DNA from: an uncultured Roseibium sp.
Lineage (GTDB): Bacteria > Pseudomonadota > Alphaproteobacteria > Rhizobiales > Stappiaceae
Reading direction: 5' to 3'
Assembly: GCF_947494555.1 (NCBI RefSeq)
Contig: NZ_CANLVF010000001.1
Location: forward strand, 1,178,001-1,242,000
Length of the DNA stretch: 64,000 nt
Within the stretch, counting starts at the first letter, position 1; every line of letters starts with the position of its first letter. The translations under genes and the position numbers were made by a program. Under the pieces are notes generated by a model that did no database searches, was not told the origin of the DNA, and was given only the letters and a program-made list of their open reading frames with translations. This document shows positions 34,140 to 43,748 of the stretch, in pieces.

Positions 34140-34652
34140 ATGGCTGACGAAACTGCAGCTGCTGAAGATGTGGGGGAAGAAGGGGTCGAAAGTACGTCCG
34201 GTGGCGGAAAGAAAAAGCTCTTTCTTTTTGGTGGTATCGGTCTCGTCGTCCTGCTTGCTGCCGGTGGGGCTGGTTATTACTTCCTGATGGGAAGCAGCGC
34301 TCCAATGCAAATGCAGGGCGAAGGCGCGGCGCCGGTCGAGGTGCAAAAGCCGGTGGTGTTCTACGACCTGCCGGAAATGACCGTGAACCTGGCGACGGAA
34401 GGGCGGACAACTTACCTGAAGGTGCGCATTGCGCTTGAAGTCGAAAACCGGGGAATGATCGATCAGATTTCACCATTCCTGCCGCGCATTCTCGATGCTT
34501 TCCAAATCTATCTACGTGAACTACGCCCAGCCGACCTGGAAGGGTCAGCCGGTTTGTTCCGCTTGAAGGAAGAATTGCTCAGGCGGATCAACTTGTCGGT
34601 TTATCCGGCCAAAGTGGAAGGGGTTCTGTTCAAGGAAATCCTTGTTCAGTGA
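34140..34652 (+). CDS. fliL: Flagellar basal-body protein FliL
   Basis: 170 residues: an acidic cytoplasmic N-terminus, one membrane helix at about residues 27-50 (LFLFGGIGLVVLLAAGGAGYYF), and a periplasmic domain with FYDLPEMTVNLATEGRTTYLKVRIALEVE and LRRINLSVYPAKVEGVLFKEILVQ. FliL associates with the stator and the MS ring and supports torque. First gene of fliL-fliM-DUF6468-motE. Confidence 0.92.
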   Translation: MADETAAAEDVGEEGVESTSGGGKKKLFLFGGIGLVVLLAAGGAGYYFLMGSSAPMQMQGEGAAPVEVQKPVVFYDLPEMTVNLATEGRTTYLKVRIALEVENRGMIDQISPFLPRILDAFQIYLRELRPADLEGSAGLFRLKEELLRRINLSVYPAKVEGVLFKEILVQ

Positions 34653-34660
34653 CATGACGA

Positions 34661-35896
34661 ATGGCTGATAGCGACGACGACGATCTGTCCGAAGAGGACA
34701 TGGCGGATGCCTGGGGTGCGGCCCTTGCGGAGCAGGGTGCTGGTGGCGACGACGATGACGATCTAGCCGCGGCCTGGGGCGCTGCGCTCGAAGAGCAGGG
34801 CGCCGGCAGTTCGGACGATATGGCCGCTCAATGGGCGGCGATGATCGACGACAGCGAGCCTGATCTGGAAAATGCGACCCGGGGCGCAGACCGTGTTCTG
34901 AACCAGGAGGAAATCGACAACCTCCTCGGGTTTAATATTGAAGACACGATCGCCGGCGACCAAAGCGGGATCCGCGCGCTGATCAACTCGGCAATGGTCT
35001 CTTACGAGCGTTTGCCAATGCTCGAAATCGTCTTCGACCGGTTGGTGCGGCTGACGACGACTTCGCTTCGGAACTTCACATCGGACAACGTCGAGGTTTC
35101 TCTCGATTCCATCAGCTCCGTACGTTTTGGCGACTACCTTAATTCCATTCCCTTGCCGGCAATTCTGGGCGTTTTCAAAGCCGAGGAATGGGACGGGTTC
35201 GGCCTGATCACCGTTGAATCGAGCCTGATCTATTCCATCATCGATGTTCTCCTTGGAGGCGGGCGCGGTACGTCCGCCGTCCGCGTCGAGGGCCGTCCTT
35301 ATACGACCATCGAAACCGGCCTCGTGCAGCAGATGGTCGCGCTTATTCTGCAGGATGCCGAGCAGGCGTTTGCGCCTTTGTCTCCGGTGCACTTCAATCT
35401 GGAACGGTTGGAGACCAATCCGCGTTTTGCCGCCATTTCCCGTCCGGCGAACGCCGCGATTCTCGTCGAACTGCGCATCGACATGGAAGATCGCGGCGGC
35501 TCCGTCGAGATCATGATGCCCTATGCAACACTGGAGCCGATCCGCGATCTTCTCCTGCAGATGTTCATGGGCGAGAAATTCGGCCGAGATCCGATCTGGG
35601 AGGGTCACCTGGCGAGCGAAATCTACGCCGCGGAGGTCGAAGTCGATGCCGTCTTGCATGAGACCTATCTGCCGCTGAGCCGCGTGCTCAGTCTCGATAT
35701 CGGTCAAACGCTTGTCTTCGATCTCGACCCAGCCGATCCAGTGACGGTCAAGTGCGGCAACGTTCCTCTGACTGAAGGCACGCTCGGCAAGGTCGAGGAT
35801 TCCATTGCTATTCGGGTCGCAAAGAATTTGCGCAAACCCAAGATGACGCTAGCGGCCTTCGAGCGCGCGATGCAAAACGAAATGGAGCAACCATGA
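34661..35896 (+). CDS. fliM: Flagellar motor switch protein FliM with a tandem acidic N-terminal extension
   Basis: 411 residues. The FliM core begins with LNQEEIDNLL at residues 80-89, which is usually found at the extreme N-terminus and binds CheY-P; the middle domain (SYERLPMLEIVFDRLVRLTTTSLRNFT) and C-terminal SpoA domain (VLSLDIGQTLVFDLD...VKCGNVPLTEGTLG) follow. The first 70 residues hold three similar units: DMADAWGAALAEQGAG, DLAAAWGAALEEQGAG and DMAAQWAAMIDD. These Trp-containing acidic motifs may be extra docking sites. C-ring protein controlling rotation direction. It starts 8 bp after fliL and overlaps the next gene by 4 bp. Confidence 0.93.
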   Translation: MADSDDDDLSEEDMADAWGAALAEQGAGGDDDDDLAAAWGAALEEQGAGSSDDMAAQWAAMIDDSEPDLENATRGADRVLNQEEIDNLLGFNIEDTIAGDQSGIRALINSAMVSYERLPMLEIVFDRLVRLTTTSLRNFTSDNVEVSLDSISSVRFGDYLNSIPLPAILGVFKAEEWDGFGLITVESSLIYSIIDVLLGGGRGTSAVRVEGRPYTTIETGLVQQMVALILQDAEQAFAPLSPVHFNLERLETNPRFAAISRPANAAILVELRIDMEDRGGSVEIMMPYATLEPIRDLLLQMFMGEKFGRDPIWEGHLASEIYAAEVEVDAVLHETYLPLSRVLSLDIGQTLVFDLDPADPVTVKCGNVPLTEGTLGKVEDSIAIRVAKNLRKPKMTLAAFERAMQNEMEQP

Positions 35897-36471
35897 GCAC
35901 ACTGCCAATCGGAATGATCATCGAGGGTCTGGTCGCAGTTCTGTTGCTTATCACCATTGGGTATTGCTGGATGCTGAACCGGCGGCTTCAGCGCCTCAGA
36001 GCCGACGAGGAAGTCCTGCGTGCGACGATCTCGGAACTCATGACCGCAACCGAGATCGCGGAACGCGCCATTCTCGGTCTGAAGACAACGGCATCGGAAG
36101 CGGACAAGGTGCTCGGGACCCGGCTTAAACAAGCGGAAACCATGTCAGGCAATCTCGCCGAACAGGTCGGCGAGGGTGAGAAAATATTTACCCGAATTAC
36201 TCAGATTGCAGAGGCCGCGAGGGCAGCTTCGACTCATCAGCAAGCTGCGCCTCAAGGCGACGGTTATGCCGTGCGTTCGCCCGCCGAACCCGCCGCATAT
36301 ACACAGCATACAGCTGCGTATCCGGCGCAACCGGCCCAGCCCGTTCCAGAGCCTGTGACTCACGAGCCGGAACGGAAAAGGGCAAGTCGAACGGCAGACA
36401 TCAGAAGTGCGGCGGCGGAAGCAACCGCACGACTTGAACAGTTCCGCAGACGAAATGGTGCTGCCGCATGA
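35893..36471 (+). CDS. DUF6468 flagellar-operon membrane protein, possibly PflI-like
   Basis: 192 residues. One membrane helix at about residues 8-26 (IIEGLVAVLLLITIGYCW), then a helical region with LRATISELMTATEIAERAILGLKTTASEADKVL, and a Pro/Ala-rich tail (PAQPAQPVPEPV). The gene overlaps fliM and motE by 4 bp each. In Caulobacter the gene after fliM encodes PflI, a bitopic membrane protein with a proline-rich part that affects flagellar placement; the layout here agrees, but identity is inferred from position and architecture. Confidence 0.65.
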   Translation: MSTLPIGMIIEGLVAVLLLITIGYCWMLNRRLQRLRADEEVLRATISELMTATEIAERAILGLKTTASEADKVLGTRLKQAETMSGNLAEQVGEGEKIFTRITQIAEAARAASTHQQAAPQGDGYAVRSPAEPAAYTQHTAAYPAQPAQPVPEPVTHEPERKRASRTADIRSAAAEATARLEQFRRRNGAAA

Positions 36472-37196
36472 ATTTGAGATTGCTGCCGTTATTGGGTGTT
36501 TCAGCGAGCGCATTGCTTGCCTTGAAGCTGCTTGGTCTGACCTTCGGGACGGACAGCGGCAATTTGCCCATTAACGGCGCGGTCGCACAGGAAACCGCTG
36601 CCTCCGATGTTGGCGGTGGTGATGAAATGACAACTGAGATAGCCGAGGGTACGGTCGATGCCGAGACACCGGCTCCAGCTTTGCCGGCTCAGCCTGTCTT
36701 GCCGGACACCCTGGAAATTGGTGGGTCCGCCGCCGAACGTGCCGTCCTGGAAAGTCTCGGACGCCGCCGCGAGACGCTGCAGGAGCAGGAAGGACAGCTC
36801 GATCTGCGCGAGAAGCTGCTTCAGGCGACGGAAGAGCGCATTCAAAAGCGTGTCGATGAACTGAAGAAACTTGAACAGCGCATTGAAGCTGTCGTCGAAA
36901 AGAAGAAACAACAGGAAGAGAACGAGGTGGCCGGGCTTGTCACCATGTATGAGACAATGAAGCCGAAAGACGCGGCGCGTATTTTCGACCGGTTGAGCCT
37001 GCCTATCTTGTTGAAAGTCGTGCGGCAAATGAAGCCGCGCAAGATGGCCGACGTCCTTGCAAAAATGTCTCCGGAGGCAGCTGAACGACTGACAGTTGCG
37101 ATCGCCAGCAACAGTTCGGCCCCGGCGCCGGTTGCGCAGCCGATGCAGGCAAAGGCACCGGCGCAGGAGATGTTGCCGAAAATACCATCGAATTAG
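36468..37196 (+). CDS. motE: MotE-family flagellar motor chaperone
   Basis: 242 residues. An N-terminal export/anchor segment is followed by an acidic Pro-rich linker, a long coiled coil at about residues 90-160 (RRRETLQEQEGQLDLREKLL...KKLEQRIEAVVEKKKQQEEN), and the MgtE-N-like motif MYETMKPKDAARIFDRLSLPILLKVVRQMKPRKMADVLAKMSPEAAERLT. In rhizobia MotE is a periplasmic chaperone for MotC. No MotC-like gene is obvious nearby, although the next gene is a very large exported protein. Confidence 0.85.
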   Translation: MNLRLLPLLGVSASALLALKLLGLTFGTDSGNLPINGAVAQETAASDVGGGDEMTTEIAEGTVDAETPAPALPAQPVLPDTLEIGGSAAERAVLESLGRRRETLQEQEGQLDLREKLLQATEERIQKRVDELKKLEQRIEAVVEKKKQQEENEVAGLVTMYETMKPKDAARIFDRLSLPILLKVVRQMKPRKMADVLAKMSPEAAERLTVAIASNSSAPAPVAQPMQAKAPAQEMLPKIPSN

Positions 37197-37427
37197 CGAC
37201 TTTCCTTAGAGCGCGGAGGCAGCCGATGGGTCCAGATCACGTTCCAGACAACAGCTTGAAGCAGGTGCATGCCCGGCGCGGCACCGATCGAAATTCCTGC
37301 CCGAAAACTTTGCACTTATCCCAAGCGAATCCGACCGAACTATTCGGATTTGAGGGGCTCGCGTAAGGGCACGTTAAGAACACTTAACTAACAATAGCGT
37401 GTTGGCGGCATCCGAGGACTGAACAAC

Positions 37428-40400
37428 TTGCAGGCATCCACCCTCAAATCGAACACAGGCGGTGAATTTATCCGCGCGGAACGCGTGCGCGGTCCGTTTC
37501 GTCTGGCTGTCTCGGTTTTTGCCTGTGTCTTTGTAGCGCTTTTCATTTTCTCCAATTCTGCCAGAGCGGAAACACTTGAACCGGTAGATCTTCAAGTGAT
37601 CCCTGAAGAAGGGTACGGACGGCTCGTCCTGACCTTCAAGGACCGGACACTCTTGCCGATCTACGACGCGGTCATCACGGGCGGTGTTCTTAGAATTTCA
37701 TTTGAAGATCCCGTCGATATCAAGGTCGATGACGTTCCGCTTGATCTTGGAGAGTATGTGACTATTGCACGGCGCGATCCGGACGGGAGCGCGATCCGGT
37801 TTGCACTGAAAAGCCAGTATCAGATCAACACGCTGGAAGCCGGTGAAAAACTCTTCGTCGACATCCTCCCGATGAGCTGGCAGGGATTGCCGCCGGGGCT
37901 GCCTGACGACGTCGTGCGGGAACTGGCCAAGCGTGCAGAAGCTGCAATGCGGAAGGTGCGCGCGCTTGAACAGGCCCGGCTGAAATCTCAGCAAGGACCG
38001 GAAGTCACCTTGCATGTCGGTGAACACCCGACATTTACACGGCTTGTCTTCGATTGGTCGATCAAGTTCGACACGGCCTTTGTTCGTGAAAACGATATTA
38101 TCAAACTGACCTTCAATCATCCGGCGCAGCTCGATATCTCACATTTGCGGGCGCATCTCCCGCAAGGTGTCGTCGACGCAACTTCCTTTCTCGATAAGGG
38201 GAAATTGAAGTTCCTGATGCGCGTCGAACCTTCGGTCGACATTCGCGCCTTCCGTGAAGAGCAGACTTACGTCATCGACGTGACGCCGGAGAATATGGAA
38301 GTCAACGACCCGGCCAACGCGCTGATCAACAAAGAACTCTCTGTTGCCGACAATGAAAACCGGAAGAACATGATTACGGCACCGGGGCTTCGGGACACGC
38401 GTGAGGTCAGCGACCCCAGAGGATTGCCGCCGGTGATGTCCGGGAGAAGTTCTGGCGGCGCTCTCAAGGAGTCCCGTGCCGACGAATCCCCCGCATACAC
38501 GGCTGTTCCGATCGGGAATGAAGCGCGCGACGAAGAAGCCAGGGCTCCATCACAGTCTTCTATTGTCCAAACAACTCAGTCTTCTCCGGGTCTCCTGGAG
38601 GTTGCGCGCTTAGGACCAGACGATAGTCTGCTCACGGGGGCTGTCGGCAGCGATGCTGATGCACAGGCGCCACGGGCAAAACCGGTTGTGCAGGCGCTGG
38701 ACCCGCCGCAACAGACAAACGGGGCTCTATTTCAAGCACCTGGGGACGGGGCGCCCGAAGACACTTTTTCGATAGCGACCGCCTCGGCGGTCGAAACCGT
38801 TCCTGCGCCGGAAGCGGGCGTGACCTTACCAGAGACCGTCGTCCTTCCCGGCGGCGATCTGGATGTCTTGATCACGTCATCTATTTTGCCTGGGCAGGCT
38901 GAAAAGAATGCAGACGAGCGTATCGTTCAGAGGCCGGCGTTGCTGGCGCAGGCGTCACCAGGTGCTTTACCGCTGACGGAGACCGAACCGGTACCGGCTA
39001 TCACCCAGGAAGAAGAACCTGCGCGGCAAGCGCCGATGCTTGATCTTTCAAAGCAACCGATCGGTTCAAGTCAAAATGAAGCTGCAGCTTCCAGTGGGAA
39101 TGGAATACCCACCTTGAAGCCGGCAAACGAAAATACTGCCGCACAGATGTCTGAAAAGCCCGATGTCGCCGAACCGGTGCAGATGCAGGGCAGCACTTCT
39201 TTCGGCGGTAGTGGTGTACCGGCGGCAATCGAACTGCCGACCCGGCAAAATGCGTCACCTGAAGTTTGGCGCGCAAACGGGGGCAGCGAGTTTGAGGCCC
39301 AAAGGCCGTCTCCGGAGCGCCCACCGGAAAGTGTTGCCCAGGAAGTGCGGAATTTCGTCTCGGCCGAGGCACGGCGGATAGGCAATACGGTACGCGTTGT
39401 CTTCCCGTTTTCAGAGCCTGTTTCAAGCGCGGTCTTTCGTCGGAATGACAGCATCTGGCTGGTCTTCGACACTGATGCAACGATCGACACGCGCGGTATG
39501 GCGTCGGCCCTTGCCGAAACGGCCGAGACAATCGAAGTAAAGCATTTTGAAGATTACCAGATATTGCGGCTGGACATGAATGATCCCGTGCTTGCGACTG
39601 TTGGCGTCGATGGCAACGCCTGGTCGCTAGTCATCGGGGACATGATCCTTGAGCCATCCATCCCGCTCCAACTGGAGCGAAATGTTCGTGGCGATGGCGG
39701 TTCTGTTCTTCGTGTTCTTTACAGAGACCCGCAGCACATTCGGGAAGTCGTGGATCCGTTTGTAGGTGATACAATTTCTCTGGTAACGGGCTTCGGTCCT
39801 CCTCGTGGATTGCTCAAGCCGCAAAAATTCGTCGATCTGGAGGCACTTAGTTCAGCCCAGGGCATCGCAATCGTGTCCAGGTCGGATGGCATCAACATGC
39901 AGGTGCTCGGAGACGATGTGATCATTGAGCGCGAGGGCGGGCTCGCGCTTTCAAACCGGCATCTTCGTGGCGGCACCGGTGCGCTGAATAACATTATCGA
40001 TCCCGAAAGTACCAATGTGGAGTTCGTTTCGCTCACCACGGAAGGGCCGGGCGCGTACCGCTCGAGACTGATCGAGCTGCAGCGGAAACTGTCTCGTTCA
40101 CCAGCCGGGAAGCGTCGCAAGCCTTTGATTGAGCTGTCCAGGTTCTACTTAGCGCACCAGTTTGCCCAAGAGGCTCTTGGTTTGATGACGCTTGCATTGG
40201 AAGAAGAGCCAGCTCTTGCCGAAGACACGTCATTCAACCTCATGATGGGGGCGGCGCAGACAATGGCCGACCGGCCTGAGGAAGCCTATACGCATCTGAA
40301 CCGCCCTGATCTCAAAAACAGTCCCGATGCGGCTATCTGGCAGACAATCGTTGACGTCCGTCTTGGAAACTGGACACCGGCTCGTATTGCAATGCCACGG

Positions 40401-41759
40401 GGACGGGCCGTTGTCGGCAACTATCCGGCTGCGATACAGACGGAATTCAAACTCGCGGCCGCGCAGGCGCTGGTCGAAGTGAACGATTTCGGGCTGGCCA
40501 ACGGAGTACTGGCCGAGATCGAGCCGAGTGAAGTCACCTCCGCACAGGCCGCGCGCTACGATATCCTGCGCGGTCGTGTCGCCGACGCTTCAGGCCGCTC
40601 ACAGGAAGCCCTCACAGTGTTTGACCTTGTGACGCGCTCCGACGACCGTCCGCGTGCCGCAGAAGCAGAATATCGTGCCTTGCGGATCCGATACCGGGAT
40701 GGAGAAGCGAGTGTCGACGAAACGATCGACCGTCTCGCTGGACTGGCCACGTCCTGGCGCGGTGACGAAGTCGAGCTGAAAACACTTCGCTTCCTTGCCC
40801 AGCTCTTTGCCGAGCGTGGCCAGTATCGCGAAGCCTTCGAAGCCATGAAATCGGCTGTCCAGGCTGATCCGGATTCCGATACAACCCGCTTGTTACAGGA
40901 AGAAATGAACGGGTTGTTCAACGCGCTTTTCCTTGACGGCAAGGCGGATGAGATGCCGCCTGTCAAAGCGCTTGCGCTCTACTACGATTTCCGGGAGTTG
41001 ACACCGATAGGACGTCAGGGTGACGAAATGGTGCGTCAGCTTGCCAAGCGTCTCGTGGAAGTTGACCTCCTGGATCAGGCAACCGAACTGTTGCGGCATC
41101 AGGTCGACAATCGCCTGAAGGGCGCCGCGCGCGCGCAGATCGCGGCCGACCTGGCAGCCATCTATCTGATGGACCGCAAGGCGGATGAAGCGCTTCGGGT
41201 TCTTAACAGATCCCGTCAAGCCAGCCTGCCATCCACGCTTGAGCGGCAGCGAAACATCGTGGAAGCGCGGGCGCTTACTGAGAGCGGGCGTCCGGATCTG
41301 GCACTTGAACTGGTCCGGAACATGCGTGGAACCGACGTTGACAGGCTTCGTGCGGACACCTTTTGGGCCGCTGAAAGCTGGCGCGACGCAGGTGAACAGC
41401 TGGAAGCGATGCACGGGTCGAGATGGTCAGACAATATCCCGCTCGACGCATTGGAGCGCCGGGATGTCCTGCGCGCCGGGATTGCCTATTCGCTGGCGGG
41501 AGATCAACTCAGTCTGGAGCGGTTGCAGACCAAGTACACCGGGAAGATGGCGCAAAGCCCCGAGGCGCTTGCTTTCGAGGTCGTGACACGACCCATCGAA
41601 ACACAGGGTGTCGAATTCCTGGAAGTTGCCAACCGGTTGGCCGATACCGATTCCCTGGAGACATTCCTGCAGGAATACCGCAGGCAGTACATGTCGCCGA
41701 ACCGCTCGCCGGATGATCAGGCGGCGGCTCAAACAGCCGCAGGCGATCCCGCGGGCTGA
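37428..41759 (+). CDS. Very large exported AMIN-like / TPR protein of the flagellar cluster
   Basis: 1443 residues from a TTG at 37428 that follows GAGGA; no nearer ATG gives the signal segment (LAVSVFACVFVALFIFSNSARA). I see three AMIN-like beta modules, at about residues 50-150, 190-285 and 640-740, each with a phrase like RLVFDWSIKFDTAF or VRVVFPFSEPVSSAVF. A Pro/acidic disordered linker separates the second and third. From about 880 onward there are TPR-like helical repeats (AGKRRKPLIELSRFYLAHQFAQEALGLMTLALEEEPALAE). AMIN modules bind peptidoglycan or envelope proteins, so a periplasmic scaffold around the motor is plausible (inference). It follows motE by 231 bp. Confidence 0.75.
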   Translation: MQASTLKSNTGGEFIRAERVRGPFRLAVSVFACVFVALFIFSNSARAETLEPVDLQVIPEEGYGRLVLTFKDRTLLPIYDAVITGGVLRISFEDPVDIKVDDVPLDLGEYVTIARRDPDGSAIRFALKSQYQINTLEAGEKLFVDILPMSWQGLPPGLPDDVVRELAKRAEAAMRKVRALEQARLKSQQGPEVTLHVGEHPTFTRLVFDWSIKFDTAFVRENDIIKLTFNHPAQLDISHLRAHLPQGVVDATSFLDKGKLKFLMRVEPSVDIRAFREEQTYVIDVTPENMEVNDPANALINKELSVADNENRKNMITAPGLRDTREVSDPRGLPPVMSGRSSGGALKESRADESPAYTAVPIGNEARDEEARAPSQSSIVQTTQSSPGLLEVARLGPDDSLLTGAVGSDADAQAPRAKPVVQALDPPQQTNGALFQAPGDGAPEDTFSIATASAVETVPAPEAGVTLPETVVLPGGDLDVLITSSILPGQAEKNADERIVQRPALLAQASPGALPLTETEPVPAITQEEEPARQAPMLDLSKQPIGSSQNEAAASSGNGIPTLKPANENTAAQMSEKPDVAEPVQMQGSTSFGGSGVPAAIELPTRQNASPEVWRANGGSEFEAQRPSPERPPESVAQEVRNFVSAEARRIGNTVRVVFPFSEPVSSAVFRRNDSIWLVFDTDATIDTRGMASALAETAETIEVKHFEDYQILRLDMNDPVLATVGVDGNAWSLVIGDMILEPSIPLQLERNVRGDGGSVLRVLYRDPQHIREVVDPFVGDTISLVTGFGPPRGLLKPQKFVDLEALSSAQGIAIVSRSDGINMQVLGDDVIIEREGGLALSNRHLRGGTGALNNIIDPESTNVEFVSLTTEGPGAYRSRLIELQRKLSRSPAGKRRKPLIELSRFYLAHQFAQEALGLMTLALEEEPALAEDTSFNLMMGAAQTMADRPEEAYTHLNRPDLKNSPDAAIWQTIVDVRLGNWTPARIAMPRGRAVVGNYPAAIQTEFKLAAAQALVEVNDFGLANGVLAEIEPSEVTSAQAARYDILRGRVADASGRSQEALTVFDLVTRSDDRPRAAEAEYRALRIRYRDGEASVDETIDRLAGLATSWRGDEVELKTLRFLAQLFAERGQYREAFEAMKSAVQADPDSDTTRLLQEEMNGLFNALFLDGKADEMPPVKALALYYDFRELTPIGRQGDEMVRQLAKRLVEVDLLDQATELLRHQVDNRLKGAARAQIAADLAAIYLMDRKADEALRVLNRSRQASLPSTLERQRNIVEARALTESGRPDLALELVRNMRGTDVDRLRADTFWAAESWRDAGEQLEAMHGSRWSDNIPLDALERRDVLRAGIAYSLAGDQLSLERLQTKYTGKMAQSPEALAFEVVTRPIETQGVEFLEVANRLADTDSLETFLQEYRRQYMSPNRSPDDQAAAQTAAGDPAG

Positions 41760-41806
41760 CCTTTGAAGGACGACCGGTAATCTTCAGACCTCACGCGCGT
41801 GAATAG

Positions 41807-42877
41807 TCAGCCGACGGCGCTCAAGGCGAATGAAGTGTCCGAGTTGTATTGAGGTTTTTTGAGCTCTGCCTTGTATCGCATGACGAGTTCCGGAATGGTT
41901 CGCGTATTGCGATCGAGCCACTTGCAACGGGCTTTGAGGAAATCACGATAGGTTTTGTCGTCGATGCCCGTCTGCAGCATTAGACGCAGGATTGCGCCGT
42001 CTGCATCCGATTTCAGTGTTTCGGAAACGACTTCATCGGACAGGTTGAGTTTGCGTGCGACCAACCAGATCGCCGCATCGATGCGTTCGTCTTCGAAGAG
42101 TGTTCTCAAAATCGCGTCAAAGGACAATTCACCGTTGGCGATCTGGATGCTCGCCTCGTGGCGGGAATAGCGGACGCCATCAATTTCGATGTCACCGTCG
42201 CGTTCAAGGTCACCAATTGCGGCCGCAAGCCGCTCAAGATCGTCGTTCTCGAGCGCTGTCTTCAAAGGTGGGGGAAGGAGCGGACATTCGGTTTCGAGGA
42301 TGAGTTTCAGGGTCTCCAGAAACTCTTCGTCCTTCAATGCCCGGTTCGCCATGCCGGCAAGAACTTCCACTTCGGTGTTGGCGAATATGAGCAGGGCCAG
42401 CATGCCCTTGACGGAGAAGGGGACCTTGGGATTGTTCAGGAGAATGTGAACCACCCTCCGGCTACTGCGCGCGATGAGGGTGTCGCTCATCTCCTCGGTC
42501 AGATCTTCACGCCGGCCAACTGACAGCCGTTTGTCGTTGCTTCCCGCCTTGGACAAGTGCATCAGGGCCGACTGGCTGATCATCGGCGAACATTCAATGA
42601 CAGGCTCTGAAAGCGCATAGTCCTCCTGTGCCAGCCGATCCGCAAGGTCGGCAATGATCCGATCAGTTTTGGCGAGCCTGACAACCAGTTCATAACGCGC
42701 ATCACGATCGAGTTGATCGAATACAGAAAGAACGATCCGCGAGAACAGCTCACGCTCAACGGGGGTTGGCTCGTGTTCTTCAGAACGTGCATACTCGCCC
42801 ACAAGCGTGCGGATCAGCTTTGACCTGGCTTCCGGTTCCTTGATTCTTGCAAGTTGTTCTAGTTGTTCGCGTATCAC
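41807..42877 (-). CDS. DUF2336-domain protein
   Basis: 356 residues, mostly helical, resembling DUF2336 proteins found in alphaproteobacteria (VERELFSRIVLSVFDQLDRDARYELVVRLAKTD, then LSEPVIECSPMISQSALMHL and SSRRVVHILLNNPKVPFSVKGMLALLIFAN). The repeats resemble HEAT-type helices. Function unknown. It lies 103 bp downstream of fliP on the same strand, so it may be cotranscribed with fliO-fliP, and it is convergent with the large AMIN/TPR gene. Confidence 0.8.
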   Translation of the reverse strand: MIREQLEQLARIKEPEARSKLIRTLVGEYARSEEHEPTPVERELFSRIVLSVFDQLDRDARYELVVRLAKTDRIIADLADRLAQEDYALSEPVIECSPMISQSALMHLSKAGSNDKRLSVGRREDLTEEMSDTLIARSSRRVVHILLNNPKVPFSVKGMLALLIFANTEVEVLAGMANRALKDEEFLETLKLILETECPLLPPPLKTALENDDLERLAAAIGDLERDGDIEIDGVRYSRHEASIQIANGELSFDAILRTLFEDERIDAAIWLVARKLNLSDEVVSETLKSDADGAILRLMLQTGIDDKTYRDFLKARCKWLDRNTRTIPELVMRYKAELKKPQYNSDTSFALSAVG

Positions 42878-42980
42878 AGATCTTCCGTAAAACTCTGGAG
42901 GCAGCCGAAGGCGCTCGGCACTGCGAATATTTACATGTTTAGATTAATTTTCTTCTACTTTTAGGGATGTTTGGCGGACG

Positions 42981-43748
42981 TCAGCCGCCACCGAAACTCT
43001 TTACGAGCGAACCGGCTACGAGATTCCAGCCGTCAACCAGAACGAAGAAAATGAGCTTGAAGGGCAGGGAAATGACCACCGGCGGCAACATCATCATACC
43101 CATCGACATGAGTACCGACGCAATGACCAGGTCGATGATCAGAAATGGCAGGTAGAGCAGAAATCCGATCTCGAATGCGCGTCGCAGTTCGGAAATCATG
43201 AATGCCGGAATGAGGATTGCCATCGAGAGATCTTCCGGTCCCTGAGGCTCGTCCTGTCCGGACAATTCCTGAAACAGCTCCAGATCCTTTTCACGAACCT
43301 GCGACAACATGAAGGTTCTGAATGGGTCCGATGCGCGCTCGTAGGCCTGTTCGAACTCTATGTCGCCGTCAACCAGCGGCTGAACGCCAGCGTCGTAGGC
43401 TGATTGCAGCGTTGGCATCATGATGAAAGCGGAGAGGAAGAGTGCGAGGCTCACCATCACCATATTCGGCGGGGCGGTCTGAAGTCCGATAGCCGAGCGC
43501 AAGAGTGACAGGACAACGACGATACGCACGAAGCTTGTCATCATGACAAGAATGGACGGTGCGAGCGAAAGGACGGTCAGCAGGATGACCAGCTGAACCG
43601 CACGTTCGGTCAGGCTGGCATCGTCTCCAAAACCGACAGAGATCTCCTGGGCAGACGCGGGCGCGGCAAATGCGACCATCGCGACCAGAAATGCAAGGAA
43701 AACCCTTACGAACCGGTCCTGCCACTCAACGCGACGGTCTTGGATCAT
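42981..43748 (-). CDS. fliP: Flagellar export-gate protein FliP
   Basis: 255 residues with a signal peptide and four membrane helices. Signatures: LAPSILVMMTSFVRIVVVLSLLRSAIG, PPNMVMVSLALFLSAFIMMP and LIPAFMISELRRAFEIGFLLYLPFLIIDLVIASVLMSMGMMMLPPVVISLPFKL. Five FliP copies form the core of the export channel with FliQ and FliR. Its start overlaps the fliO stop by 4 bp. Confidence 0.95.
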   Translation of the reverse strand: MIQDRRVEWQDRFVRVFLAFLVAMVAFAAPASAQEISVGFGDDASLTERAVQLVILLTVLSLAPSILVMMTSFVRIVVVLSLLRSAIGLQTAPPNMVMVSLALFLSAFIMMPTLQSAYDAGVQPLVDGDIEFEQAYERASDPFRTFMLSQVREKDLELFQELSGQDEPQGPEDLSMAILIPAFMISELRRAFEIGFLLYLPFLIIDLVIASVLMSMGMMMLPPVVISLPFKLIFFVLVDGWNLVAGSLVKSFGGG

